Shown: positions 1 to 9,909 of the stretch, one piece after another
How the letters are laid out: each line of letters opens with the position of its first letter
How positions within the stretch are numbered: the first letter of the stretch is position 1
Origin: Gambelia wislizenii
Lineage: Eukaryota; Chordata; Lepidosauria; Squamata; Crotaphytidae
Length of the DNA: 64,000 nt
Direction of reading: 5' to 3'
Assembly: GCA_030847615.1 (NCBI GenBank)
Contig: JAUMIR010000004.1
Coordinates: forward strand, 271,149,501 to 271,213,500
The notes under the pieces: model-generated
Database searches by the model: none
Seen by the model: the letters and a program-made list of their open reading frames with translations, nothing else
Told to the model about the DNA's origin: nothing
Made by a program: the position numbers and the translations under genes

Positions 1-598
1 CACAGTATGAGCATATGGAAATAAATGTATGTATTCCCAAGCTGGAAACAGATGCACCCGTTTACCTGCCAATAATCCCTATTCAGCATAATAGCATTTA
101 CCTTTCAGTAAACATGCACAGGATTATTCCTGTGAGTAGTTTCGTTGTCGTTCCCCCCCCCCCCCCACACACACATCTTTTTCCTGCACAAAACAACAGT
201 GCTGGGGGAATATGTATGCCCGTTTGTGTGTGTACACATCAGCTTGATAGTCATATATGTTGATATAAATATTAGGCTGAATTTTGTCTGAAACATTCTT
301 ACATTTCTAATATTTAATCCATAGAATATCATTACCCGGTTTAGAGCCAATTTAGTAGACTTAATGCTTAAATTCCTTAGTTTTGTTTAAGTCTGAAATC
401 CTGATCCTTCTGAAAGGAATACAAGTATTATTATGCAGCAGAATAGAATCAGAGGTTTTACTTTTTGGGTAATTATGAAAGACCCTACAGCCTTCTTAAC
501 AGATTTGTTGACACTTCATTTTTACACAACCTAGATAAATTAATAGTGGTAACAAATGGAGACTTGCTGTTGACAATAACATTAGTGTTTGTGAAGTA
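1..598. other. AT-rich stretch, no gene seen
   Basis: I see no coding exon or recognised repeat here apart from a run of 14 C followed by a short AC repeat at about 153-175. The short open frames have no recognisable similarity and are compatible with chance. Confidence 0.5.
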
Positions 599-600
599 AT

Positions 601-850
601 GAAGGTGTGCTCGGGTCAAACTTTTGTGGTAGCAGTTTCATCCCATTTTAATTGTTATTGCTTCATCCTACAGAAAATCCTGGAATTTTTTAGTCTGGTG
701 AAGGACTTAGAATTCTCTGTAGACAAACACTGGACCTTTCTATCAGAGAATTCTATTTCACCAGACTACAAATCCCAGGATTCAGTAGGATGGAGCCATG
801 ATAATTAAGGTGGTATGAAACTGATATATCTGTAATGCAGACACGCCCTT
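601..850. mobile_element. hAT-like MITE, full-length inverted repeat
   Basis: The two halves are near inverse complements. They meet at a centre where TAGAATTCTCTG at about 709 faces CAGAGAATTCTA at about 744. Outer arms around 630-690 and 765-830 also pair, including the motif AATCCTGGGATTTGTAG read on the minus strand. Long foldback MITEs carrying this 'aaatcccaggattc' core are common in lizard genomes. There is no coding capacity. I could not fix the target duplication, so the boundaries are approximate and the hAT label is by resemblance. Confidence 0.6.
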
Positions 851-2145
851 TGTTTTTAGAAAGGTTTTTATTATAATAGCGATAAATGAAGAAAATATTT
901 TAAAAATTCTGCTGCTATATTGTTAAATACAGAATTTTCTCATTCTTAAATGAGACTCATTTTTATTTCCATTATTTTGCCCTATTTTAGTTAAACATCT
1001 TTTTTTTGAACTGGCCACACCCAGTGTACACTTATTTCAGAGAGGCATGACTGTAATCCAGAGAACTGATTGCAGAATGTTATATCATGACCCTTGGAGT
1101 CATGTGAACTTGAGTACCAACTAGGTTAGCAACCTCAGTAAGCAAGGTTGTTTTTGAATATTGCAGGACATAATGTCAAGATCTGGGCTTGTAGGTAAGA
1201 CTCTAATAGATAAGAGACACTCTGGAGCTAAGGTATATATTCAGCAGAGTTCTAAGAAGATTGTATAATTGGTTATATCAGAGGTGAAAACTGTACCTCC
1301 CTCCAGATGTTGTTGGACAGTAACTCCCAGCAGACACAGATAGTATAGCCAGTGGTGAGGAGTGCTCGGAAATGAAGTTCAATAACATCTGAAGGGTCAC
1401 ACAAGTCTCACTTCTGGGTTATATGTGAAGATATGAAATGTAGTACCTGGCTAAGTACCTACATGCAGCCTTTAATGTTGCCTGCTTGGTCTTATTAGAA
1501 TCTGTGTTTTTACTACATTATTTGTTACTCTTCTAACTATGAACATTGATAGTCATTGCACATCTAATGTGTGAGTGATTAAATGAACTTTGTAAATGCT
1601 TAAATTCTAATACATGATTTTTGTAAAAAAAAAAATCCCATATAGTTGTGTTTGTTGTATAAAACAATAATAATCATATGCAGCTAAGGTTCAAATAAAG
1701 ATGCTAACTTTCAAATTTCCATATCTTTAAGAAAAAAAGATAGCTAGAGTGGTCCATGAGGGGGTAAAAATACAAAATCCACAATTGAGTGGTGCCATTT
1801 TTCAAACCAAACAAAATGCTATAAAATAATTTACAAGTTTTCAGATTCTCACATTGTAGAAGTTTCCAACATTTGCAAAGTGTTTTTTTGGGGGGTGGGG
1901 GTGGGGGGAATGGGAATTTGGTTAGTACTATTAAAATTCTTTGCCCAGTTGTGACTTTTGATTATTTTTAAGCCATTCCATGTTGGACTGGACTGAAACA
2001 TCTATGCAACAGAATGTGCCACTTAGTACATTTTCAGTAAAACATCTGGGAAACATTGTGAATGTTACTGGCAGTTATCTAGTTATGTTGCAAACCTAAG
2101 CTTAAATAGCATTAACAGCAAGGAGTATGTAACATCTGAATCCCT
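851..2145. other. Mostly unique AT-rich sequence
   Basis: No gene is recognised. A short fragment at about 1,296-1,335 (CTCCAGATGTTGTTGGACAG then AACTCCCAG) resembles the end of a widespread foldback DNA transposon. A G-rich run lies at 1,886-1,908. Confidence 0.4.
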
Positions 2146-2147
2146 TG

Positions 2148-2218
2148 TATTTATATTATTATTATTATTATTATTATTATTTTATTCATTTATATCCTGC
2201 CAATGGGACCCAAGGCAG
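2148..2218 (-). repeat. (ATT)n plus L2-type LINE 3' tail
   Basis: A run of ATT triplets is followed by ATTTATATCCTGCC and GGGACCCAAGGCAGCT. Read on the minus strand this matches the conserved 3' terminus of L2-like LINEs ending in a triplet microsatellite. A similar block is at 7,722 and a related one at 6,640. Only the extreme tail is present. Confidence 0.55.
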
Positions 2219-2688
2219 CTATTTATATATTTAATTTGTGATATAATTTATTATTACATGTGCAGAGATCATTTTAATACCTGAATCTGGTAGTCATTTA
2301 TTTCTCTTTTAGTCACTGAATTGATTTGTTAACCCTAAATGCTTCTCCTCCCCTTTTCTGGCTGCTTTTAGCAGAGTTAATAGAATGTTTCTAATTGGCA
2401 CCTTTCAGTTTGACCATGGGATTACTGTAAAGGTTAATAGTACTGCTGAAGTAGGATTTGAATCATTTACTGAAAGGTGCTACAGGTACTGCTCATTAAG
2501 AGAGGCTGGGGGGTGGGACATGGAATAGCAAAAGTCTATGGGTAAGAGTAGAGGTATATCTGAGCAGCAACCTTGGTCATTGTCTTGTCATCTTCATGTA
2601 GTTCTGAGGATACGATGGGTATACGATTGGTGATGAAACAGAGAACAGTACCTTGCTCTTTGCAACTTTGCAACAATATAGAAGACCA
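2219..2688. other. No feature recognised
   Basis: AT-rich sequence between a LINE tail and a MITE. No gene or repeat is recognised. Confidence 0.4.
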
Positions 2689-2689
2689 G

Positions 2690-2957
2690 AGCCCCTTTCC
2701 CATTGCACAATTATAGCACTATAATTCCACTTTAACTGCCAAGGCAATATCCTATGAAATCTTGGGTGAGGTTTGACAAAGCATTAGAGCTTTCTGACAG
2801 ATAATTCCAAGTCCCCTTTCCTAAACAGCAAATCCCAGGATTCTGTAGTATGAAAGCAAGGCAGTGAAGGGTAACCCTAACATGGCTTTTCACGTGCAAA
2901 CCCCCAAAATGCTTGCAGTTGAAGCATAACACTATAATTGGATGGTGTGGAAGGGCC
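2690..2957. mobile_element. hAT-like MITE
   Basis: The left end (AGCCCCTTTCCCATTGCAC, then AATTATAGCACTATAAT) and the reverse complement of the right end (GGCCCTTCCACACCATCC, then AATTATAGTGTTAT) form an imperfect terminal inverted repeat. The interior contains the 'aaatcccaggattctgtag' core seen in other foldback elements here. It is about 268 bp, non-coding and non-autonomous. Superfamily is by resemblance only. Confidence 0.6.
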
Positions 2958-3009
2958 TCAGGAGTGGTGGAAGAGGGATTCTCCATCAGGAAAAACCTAC
3001 CACAACTAC

Positions 3010-3082
3010 TGAGAAGTTAGCCATGTACATTGATGGCGCTATAGAAATAAAAGATGATGATGATGATGATGATGATGATGGA
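3010..3082 (+). repeat. LINE 3' tail with (GAT)n microsatellite
   Basis: The sequence ATTGATGGCGCTATAGAAAT followed by AAAAGATGATGATG is the characteristic end of a vertebrate CR1/L2-group LINE, in which the terminal repeat has grown into (GAT)n. The same tail in the opposite orientation is at about 42,925-43,060. Confidence 0.55.
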
Positions 3083-4165
3083 AAGCCCAGCTCTACAACT
3101 AACTGACCAGAGGCAGGGCACATTTCCATCAGCAGCACCATGCAAGTGCATGGTTACTGTCTAACTTGTGGCTAATGCTATGGGTGGTTGACATCCGTGC
3201 TGCTGTTAGCCATGTGTTTACACCAGGTGCATCATTTCATTGTGTGCAGAGACTTATTTATTTATTTTCAAGAAAAAGAATGATGCATGAGGTATCCCTT
3301 GTAGCATTCTGTAACAGTGTTCTCAAGGTCTTCAAAAGAATGTCAAAATCAAGAGATTCTCAGACTCCTATGGCTAAAACCACAGTTTGTAAGTGTTATT
3401 TTTGTAGAACACACTTCCCAGAATCCCTCAGCCATCATGACCAGTGGCTAATAGTCCAAAACAGTAACTGTCCCAAACTCTGGTTTATACTGGCTGAGAT
3501 ATCCCTGCTTCCCTTGAAAACCACCTCCTGCCCTGGGAAAGGAAAAGAGGGAAGGAGGCTCTGTACTATTTCTTTTTTTTTTTTCCTCATTTTTTTTTCT
3601 CAGGCAGGCACATTTTGATGGTACTTTTATGTTTGCTCTCAGAATCTTTCCATAAAATGTATAATTGGCTTCTAATATTTACATTTGTTAAACCATTGAC
3701 TTGCTGGAGTTCATTAATTCTTAATAATACAGCTAAGTTCCATTTTCCTTTACAAATGCTGTTGTGGAAAACAATTGTGTATTATTTGCAATTAAAGCAC
3801 ATTAATTAGAAATTAATAGGAGGGTAATGCTGCATGCACAGGGGATGTGGAAAAGTGACTTAAAATTGTTACAATGAATGTTGTACTATACAGCATGGAA
3901 AGTGATGCCTGCCACTAAATGATACATGGTTTATAAATAATAATTAAACCTGTTCTCTTTGTGTTCTGTCCCTTGTTTCTGCATACTTTCGAGGGTGACA
4001 CTCTGCCACAGCATGCAAAACTGAAAACTAGACAAACATCCAGGAAATAACTAGGGAATTCATGACTCTGCAACAACTTGAATACTCTTTTTAGTCAGAC
4101 AAATTGATTTGATTCCTGGGATTATAACATTGTCTGGGCAGTTATATTAGTGTGTATTCTCATTA
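3083..4165. other. No gene recognised
   Basis: This stretch contains a 150-codon open frame at 3,166-3,618 (+) that I do not recognise. Part of it, around 3,405-3,460, has the 'ttcccagaatccctcagccat' pattern of foldback MITEs, and it ends in a T-rich run, so it is probably not a gene. The rest is AT-rich. Confidence 0.35.
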
Positions 4166-4169
4166 CCAC

Positions 4170-4520
4170 CCCTTATCTTGGAATGGAGAAAATGCACCCC
4201 ACAGGGGGCATGGGCCCTCCCAGCTCATGTTGGAAACCCCCCAAACCCAATACTATCTCTGAAAAATTTCAGAATTTTTATTTTATTTTATTTGTTCATT
4301 TTTGTGCTCTAGGGAGTGTTGGGCCAATTTCATTTGCCATCCATCCATGGTACTGTTTTAGGCCAAAGAGAGGCTTTTTAAAAAATTAACCAAGAGATGA
4401 AATGAAAGTGACCTCCAGTTTACTTCCTGGGTCAAAACAAACAAACAAACAAACCCTTCCCTAAAATGGAAGGAGAGCATAGGAAAATTGTCTCCCACAC
4501 ACCCTGAAGAATACAGGAAC
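4170..4520. repeat. Unclassified repeat family A, copy 1
   Basis: A G/C-run-rich block beginning with CACCCCACAGGGGGCATGGG. It shares a scattered but ordered set of motifs with 12,215-12,625: an 'agagaggctttttaaaa' block, then 'aagtgacctccagtttacttcc' versus 'aagtcacttcagg'. This suggests an old, unclassified interspersed repeat. It includes an (AAAC)n run at 4,436-4,455. No coding potential is seen. Confidence 0.35.
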
Positions 4521-4549
4521 ATTTTGATTTTTTTTAAAATTAAAAATTG

Positions 4550-4775
4550 GGAGGTTTGAATGTTGGACTAGGACTCTGAGAGACTAGGATTCAAATCTCC
4601 ACTTGGCCATAGAAACCAGCTGGGTGATCCATGGGAAATCACACTGTCTCAGCCTTAGAGGAAGGCAAATGGCAAACTTCCATTGAATAAATCTGGCTGA
4701 GAAAACCACATAAATGGTTCACCTTGGGGTCAGCAGAAACAACTTGAGGCACACAACAACAGCAGAGGGCATGGT
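4550..4775 (+). mobile_element. tRNA-derived SINE
   Basis: The head carries a pol III box A-like segment (TTTGAATGTTGGA, 4,554-4,566) and a box B-like segment (GATTCAAATCT, 4,589-4,599), as in tRNA-derived SINEs. The body runs through TCACACTGTCTCAGCC and GAGGAAGGCAAATGGCAAAC to a tail of 'aacttgaggcacacaacaac'. This order is typical of a very common squamate SINE with an L2-related tail. It is diverged and not tRNA-functional. Confidence 0.75.
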
Positions 4776-5029
4776 GGAGTTGTATGCAGCCCCCCAGAGT
4801 CAGTGTTTGGATGTGCATGTCTCCCAAACATCAGGTAGTTATCCACTGTTCTAAAAGCACAGGCATGACTAATTTTTGCTACACATTTTTATGATATATT
4901 TGCCTGTGATATTTAGTTGTGTGTACATAGAGGTGTGCAGTATCTTTTTATTCACATTATGCTGTCAGAATCAAAAGAAAGTCTGGCTGGAAATGAAAAT
5001 CTGGCTTATAAATGTGCCTTCAGCAAGTG

Positions 5030-5123
5030 TGCCAGATTTGATTGTGTATTCCTGCATGGCAGGGGGTTGGACTAGATGGCCGTTGTGGTCTCTTCCAACT
5101 CTGTGATTCTATGATTCTAAGCA
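5030..5123 (+). mobile_element. CR1 LINE 3' end, severely 5'-truncated
   Basis: Only about 90 bp of the CR1 3' terminus is present. The 'tggactagatggcc' and 'ctcttccaactctgtgattc' segments are followed by the terminal ATTCTATG repeat. It matches the 3' ends of the longer copies at 30.0, 56.5 and 62.6 kb but is more diverged. Confidence 0.8.
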
Positions 5124-5265
5124 GTTATCCTGGTGAAAGTTTGAAGAAGCACCGCATAAAGAATTTTGCCTTTTGGGAGCATACAAATAGTGGCCAAAAG
5201 TCCAGCATCAGGATTATATGATATAAGCTCTGCTCCATTTCCTGATCTGACCCGTGACACCCATC

Positions 5266-5523
5266 TTAAAAGCCAGTCAGACATTCTGAGTGATGGAGGT
5301 CTGTGGTGCTGGTGAGTAGTGTACTGTAGGATGATTTTACCAGTTCCTGTATTACCAGTGAGCAATGGTATGAGGAGCAGAAGCAGAGGCCTCTGTGAGG
5401 GCATGTTGCAACTTGTCACACTGTTGCTCACTGATGGGAAGGGGATGGTCACATCATCCTGCAGTGCCCCATTTGCCAGCACCACAGAACTCTGTTACTC
5501 AGGGTGGCTGACTGGCTTTTAAG
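5266..5523. repeat. Inverted-repeat unit of unknown class
   Basis: About 45 bp at 5,268-5,315 (TTAAAAGCCAGTCAG... CTGTGGTGCTGG) is inversely repeated at 5,475-5,522 (CCAGCACCACAGAACTCTG... GCTGACTGGCTTTTA). The spacer is about 160 bp. The minus-strand open frame 5,117-5,485 spans the arms and is not recognised. A foldback element is likely. Confidence 0.45.
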
Positions 5524-6212
5524 GCAGGTTTCAGGGACATTTACAATTATGGCAATGGTACTACAATAGCAAATATGAATAGTAAACAGTCACACAGTTG
5601 TAAGTAACTTACTACATCATTACTGACTAGCAGGCTGCCAGCTAGTTATGGCATGTGGAAGATCTCTCTGTCTTAGAGCAAGATGGGGAAGTAGGGATTC
5701 CCAAATCAGGTAGCAGTCATTTATTTTTATCTCTGATCTATATAAACCTGGCATTTACTCCTACCAATTACAAATAATGTTTGTCCCCATAATATAGAAC
5801 CAAAGAATGTTGTAGCCTCCCAGACTAATCCTGGAATAAAAGTGAACTTTGTGCATGTGTGTTCTCCTCAAAAGTTATATGCAAAAGGTCTGGATATCAT
5901 ATAAATCTTGTGTAACATTCAGAGGAAAAGGATGAACCAGAGTGTGACTTGGTAGGGGACATTAGGAAGCCCAGCTGAGATTAGAATTTACTTACACTTA
6001 CATATTTCCTATCCTTCAATAAAAATTCTCAGAGTGGATTTGTGCACATGTGTATATTCAAATCAATAGTCATACACTAAAAAAATCCTAAAATCTAAGC
6101 AGCCTGCAGTTTTTTTAAAAAAGGGTTTCACTCAGCCTCCAAAAAGCAAAAGTTTGCAAATTTATTTTTATATAGTAATTAGTTACAATAATAGTTTTTG
6201 TGCTTCCCAAAG
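5524..6212. other. No feature recognised
   Basis: AT-rich sequence with no recognised gene or repeat. Confidence 0.4.
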
Positions 6213-6214
6213 TA

Positions 6215-6448
6215 CAGGTCACCCTCCATATCTGTGAGGGATACATCTCCAGACATACCATGGATATGTGAAAACGTGGGTAATAGTGAACCCTATTGAA
6301 ATGAATAACTTCTAGCCCAACTTCCGGTGGAAGCATACCATAGAATTGCACTGGAGGACCTAGAAAATGCATAGAGAGGATATATTTTTTTTGGATGTGG
6401 ATAAGTGAAACCATGGCTATTGGTCCCATGGATACGGGGGTCGACCTG
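6215..6448. mobile_element. Tigger/pogo-like MITE (234 bp)
   Basis: The element starts CAGGTCACCCTCCATATCTG. Its right end reads, in reverse complement, CAGGTCGACCCCCGTATCC. It is flanked by TA on both sides (6,213-6,214 and 6,449-6,450). TA duplication and a 'CAGnnGnCCCnCCnTATC' terminus are typical of Tigger/pogo (Tc1-mariner) MITEs. Its interior (ACCATAGAATTGCACTGGAG) is shared with the copy at 52.8 kb. It has no transposase. Confidence 0.7.
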
Positions 6449-6466
6449 TAGCTACTTTCTATTATA

Positions 6467-6634
6467 CAGTCAGTTCTCCACCTTCACTGGTTTGTTTACC
6501 TTTGCAGATTTGATTATTCATGGATTATTTGCAGTTGCCTCCACTGCTGCCCTACGCCATTTTTAATAGGGACTTATAACTCTCACCTGGCATTCGCAGT
6601 CTCTCTGCAAGCCTCATGAGACTGAGAGAGACCA

Positions 6635-6667
<33 letters not shown>

Positions 6668-7035
6668 TTTTATTTTTAACCCGCCCCTCTGCTCAGCAAC
6701 CGGGGCGGCTTACAGCAAGATTAAAACAACATCAAGTTAAAACAGTCCTTCCCCATCCTACCCTCCCACCCCTTAAAACTAAATTAAACAAATAGAGAGT
6801 TAAAACAAAGAAAAAATACAATAAATAAATAAATAAATAAAAGCAACGACGGCGAGGGGGTGGGTAGCAATCAGTCCACTTGAACCGGGAAGAATGTGTG
6901 GTGAGCCTTGAAAGTCTCTATCAAAAATGGCATAGGGCAGAATCAGAGTACACATCAAGCCCCACCAACTACCTGCTTCTGTCTTGCTGTTTTGAAGGCA
7001 TCTGCAGTGGGTTGAATTTGCAGATCATACTTTTT
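6467..7035. mobile_element. Tigger-like element, interrupted by a LINE tail
   Basis: The left end CAGTCAGTTCTCCACCTTC, preceded by TA, and the subterminal GATTTGATTATTCATGG resemble the left end of the 21.2-kb element. An arm 'ctgccctacgccatttttaatagg' near 6,550 is inversely repeated near 6,930, on the far side of the inserted L2-type tail. The right terminus is not clear. Decayed and non-coding. Confidence 0.4.
6640..6845 (-). repeat. L2-type LINE 3' end with (AAT)n
   Basis: (AAT)n is followed by TTTTTATTTTTAACCCGCCC and a CGGGGCGGCTTACA segment. On the minus strand this reads as the 3' terminus of an L2-like LINE, comparable to the plus-strand end at 39.1 kb. It lies inside the inverted-repeat arms of the surrounding Tigger-like element, so it inserted later. 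An (AAAT)n run lies at about 6,821-6,842. Confidence 0.55.
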
Positions 7036-7274
7036 CTGCATGTATTAAATATGGTTTAGGCATTCTAGAGACATTTGAGGGTTTTGCACTTTCATGAGAG
7101 TCCTGCACCCCCAATTCCCACAAAAATTGAGATCTAACAGTACTGTAGTTCTATTTAAAAAAAAAGCAGCTTTTTCCTTCTCTAAGATAACTTTAAAAAA
7201 ACCCAAATAAAACTGAATACAGCAGCACAAGCCAACAGTTGAACCATATTGGATAAGTATCAGATAGTTCCATT

Positions 7275-7720
7275 TGGGGCCAAGTTGTTAGAATGTGTGG
7301 TGGTATTTCAGGGGTTTCTCGATAAGACAGGTTATGGAGACTAATTTCAGTCTGGCTTTAGGCCTTGGTGTGGGACAGAGACAGCTTTGATCATCTTGGT
7401 GGATGTTCTACACCCGGAAGTGGATAGAAAGAGTGTGCCCCTATTGGTTCTAATAGACCTCTTGGCAGTTTTCAGTACTGTCAACCATGATATTCTTCTG
7501 GGTCTCCTGACTGGAATGGGACTTGGAAGCACTGTTTTACAGTGGCTCACATTCCTTTTAGAGGGGAAAGCTGAGAAAGTGGTGCTGGGGGATTCGTTTT
7601 GACCTCTTTGGTCATTAGATTGTGAGGTCCACCTAGTTTGGTTTTATTTTTCATGCTATTTAACATATACATGAAACCACTGGGAGAAGTTGTCTGGTAC
7701 TTGAGGATTTTGTGTTACCA
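7275..7720 (+). pseudogene. L2 LINE reverse transcriptase fragment (5' part)
   Basis: Translation gives FRLALGVGQRQL-like sequence and then a stretch containing VDVLHPEVDRKSVPLLVLID and FSTVNHDILLGLL. The latter corresponds to RT motif A of L2-clade LINEs, normally LDLSAAFDTVDH. The catalytic aspartate region is degraded (LIDLLAVFSTVNH), so it is not functional. The downstream GKAEKVVLGDS segment also fits L2. The element resumes after the inserted tail at 7,722-7,950. It encodes part of the pol protein that copies the element at target sites. Confidence 0.7.
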
Positions 7721-7721
7721 T

Positions 7722-7950
7722 ATGCCAATTTATTTATTTATTTATTTGATTTATATGCCACCTTTCTCCCAGAATGGGACCCAAGGCAGCTCACAACACA
7801 TAAAAACATACAATTAAAAAGTGACAGATAAAAGTTAAAAACAACTAAAAGAATGACAATTTAAAATTATATAAAAAGGTATAAAAGTTAAAAAAAAATA
7901 AAAACAATAGAAACATACCCCAGTAAAAATCTTGACCTACAACTCTATTT
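7722..7950 (-). repeat. L2-type LINE 3' end inserted in the L2 copy
   Basis: (ATTT)n leads into GATTTATATGCCACCTTTCT and GGGACCCAAGGCAGCTCACA, and then an A-rich region. This is the minus-strand 3' end of another L2-like LINE. It separates two parts of one plus-strand L2 reading, giving a nested insertion. Confidence 0.55.
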
Positions 7951-7954
7951 CTTC

Positions 7955-8530
7955 TGTCCACCTCAATCCACTGAAGCTCTTTTGGACCTAAACTGGTGCC
8001 TGTGTTCAGTAATGGATTGGATGAGGGCAAACAAATTGAAGCTTAATCCAGATAAGACATACTCTTGGGTCAATCAAAAGGCAGATCACAACATAGGGAT
8101 TTAGCCTTGGCTGGATGGGTTATACTCCTCCTAAAGACACAAGTTGTTGACATGGGTGCCATTCTAGATTCAGCCCTTGAGCCTGGATACCCAAATTTCT
8201 GCAGTGGTCCAGACTTCATTTACACATTTAAAGCTAGTGTATCAGTTATACCTGTTTCCAGAAATGTCCGATTTGGCCATGGTGACATATGCCTAGTTAC
8301 ATCCCATTTGGATCACTGTAATGCACTCTGTGTGAAGCTGCCTTTGAAAAGTGCTTATAAAGTTCAGTTCCCTCAAACAGCTGCATCCAGACTATTGACA
8401 GGGGCAGGGTACATGGAGCACATGATTCTCTTGTTGCAACAGCACCACTGTCCACCAGCCCATTTCTGGGCACAATTCAAAATGTTAGTTATGGCTATAA
8501 AGCCCCATCTTAGTCCCATATCTGACCTGC
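7955..8530 (+). pseudogene. L2 LINE reverse transcriptase fragment (3' part)
   Basis: Sequence matching the thumb and C-terminal part of L2 ORF2 resumes here. Recognisable pieces are VMDWM-ANKLKLNPDKT, MGAILDSALE, VTSHLDHCNALCVKLPLKS, ASRLLTGAGYMEHMILLLQQ and AQFKMLVMAIK. L2 proteins have this order after the FADD motif. The longest open frame is 8,065-8,538, but the whole is shifted and truncated. It ends where a family-B MITE end begins. Confidence 0.75.
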
Positions 8531-8640
8531 GGTCATGAGGACTGCCCAGGGGTGGAATGGGGCTAACCCCCCCACCTACATTGTCAGGACTGCAGGACTC
8601 TAAGACAGTGGCAAGATGGGGTATGTTGCCTGTGTAGACA
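8525..8640 (-). mobile_element. MITE family B, one end only
   Basis: In reverse complement it starts TAAGGGCTTGTCTACACAGG and contains 'gagtcctgcagtcc' and 'gggcagtcctcatga'. These match the left end of the 61.0-kb copy. About 115 bp remain. Confidence 0.5.
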
Positions 8641-8679
8641 AGCCCTTATGAGAAAAGGAAACTCCAGTATACATTTACC

Positions 8680-8985
8680 GGTATTTGTTTATTCAGTTTA
8701 TATTCTGCCCTTCTTCATGCAATCATAGGGAAACTAACAGGTTGCTAAAATTAATGTACTGTAGTTAAAATCATAAATTACAAATCTCTAAAATTATATA
8801 TCACAAATGTCTGCTAAAATACAATAAAAGCAATACCAACCAGCAGTAGTCAAAGACAAATTAAACATTTGCTTGTTCCCTGGAAGCCTTCAAAAATAGG
8901 TTTTCAATTGACACCTGAGACACAAATGTGGGGGAGACAATTGTCCCTGGTAGAACTTATGTGAATCCACTGAGGAATCCCTGCC
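8680..8985 (-). repeat. Probable LINE 3'-UTR fragment
   Basis: The block 'ttgtttattcagtttatattctgcccttctt' is followed about 160 bp later by 'ccctggaagccttcaaaaataggttttcaa'. Both resemble, in reverse orientation, the 3' region of L2-like LINEs. Assignment is tentative. Confidence 0.35.
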
Positions 8986-9588
8986 AGTCAATTGGGTATT
9001 TGTAACTAATTACTGTAGTTCTAAACTGAAAAAGGCAATCAAAGTGACACCAGGTAGAACTCTTTGGAAAGAGGTTTCCATTGCCTAGACTTTGCTGCAG
9101 AGGTCTGGTTTCTTTTCCTTACCCCAAGGGCATCTAAGGGATTGTCTAGATGAGGAGATAGTGCTGATTGCTCCACATGAATGCAAATTCTCAGTAGCAT
9201 TAATTTGTTTCCACCATCCTTTGGAAAAATCACTGTTATGCAAAGCTGTCAATGTTTGAGGTTCACACACAGCCATGAGAATCAAGATGATGGCCAAGAG
9301 TGAATTACTCACATTATTATTCTCCAGAAGTTGTCACTGATATTTTTATCACCTCTGAAACTGCCAGGGCCTCAAGTAAATATACAACAGGAATGATTTT
9401 TTTAAAGTGTTTTTTTAAAAATAAAAACACTTTTTTAAAATTCATTTGAGCACACACTAATTAAAACCGTTCCAAAATCCAATACTGGTTTTAGGAACCA
9501 AAGGCTGTACAAAACAATGTAGGCTTGGCTATCCACCAGAAGCACAAAAGGGATGGAGCCAGCTTGACTTCTCATTGAATTGATTTCC
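8986..9588. other. No feature recognised
   Basis: Two overlapping short minus-strand open frames near 9,039-9,312 are not recognised. A palindromic A/T run lies at 9,400-9,440. Nothing else was seen. Confidence 0.35.
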
Positions 9589-9589
9589 A

Positions 9590-9905
9590 TAACTAAGGTG
9601 CCATTCCTTAAAAAAGCTCTGTCTCATGTACTCTCTAACCTGGTTTCACAGTGTGGTAGGATGTACAACAAGGCCTCTACTGAGGATCTCAAAAGTTGAG
9701 GCAATCTCAAATAGGAGGAAGCAGTCTTTCAGATAACCTGGCCCCAAGTTGTTCAAGCAAGGTTATATGTCAAAACCAGTACCTTGCCTTGAGCCTGGAA
9801 GTAAATTGGAAGCCAGTGCACTTGGTGCAAGACCAGTAACACATGGTCTATAAAGCAAACATCATATAATAATCTGGCCACAGAATTTTGCACAGAATTT
9901 TGAAG
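9590..9905 (-). pseudogene. L2 LINE ORF2 C-terminal fragment
   Basis: The minus strand encodes, in shifting frames, 'SVARLLYDVCFIDHVLLVLH', 'VHWLPIYFQAQGKVLVLTYN' and then a segment resembling 'DCFLPY..LRSS..ALL'. The HWLP...F.AQ.KVLVLTY block is a hallmark of the L2 ORF2 C-terminus. Frameshifts and stops show that it is dead. Confidence 0.65.
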
Positions 9906-9909
9906 TTCC

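Noticed and set aside
4550..4640. tRNA gene suggested by box A and box B-like sequences
   Set aside because: No cloverleaf can be folded with a proper acceptor stem and anticodon arm; the layout is that of a SINE head. The same holds for 61,665.
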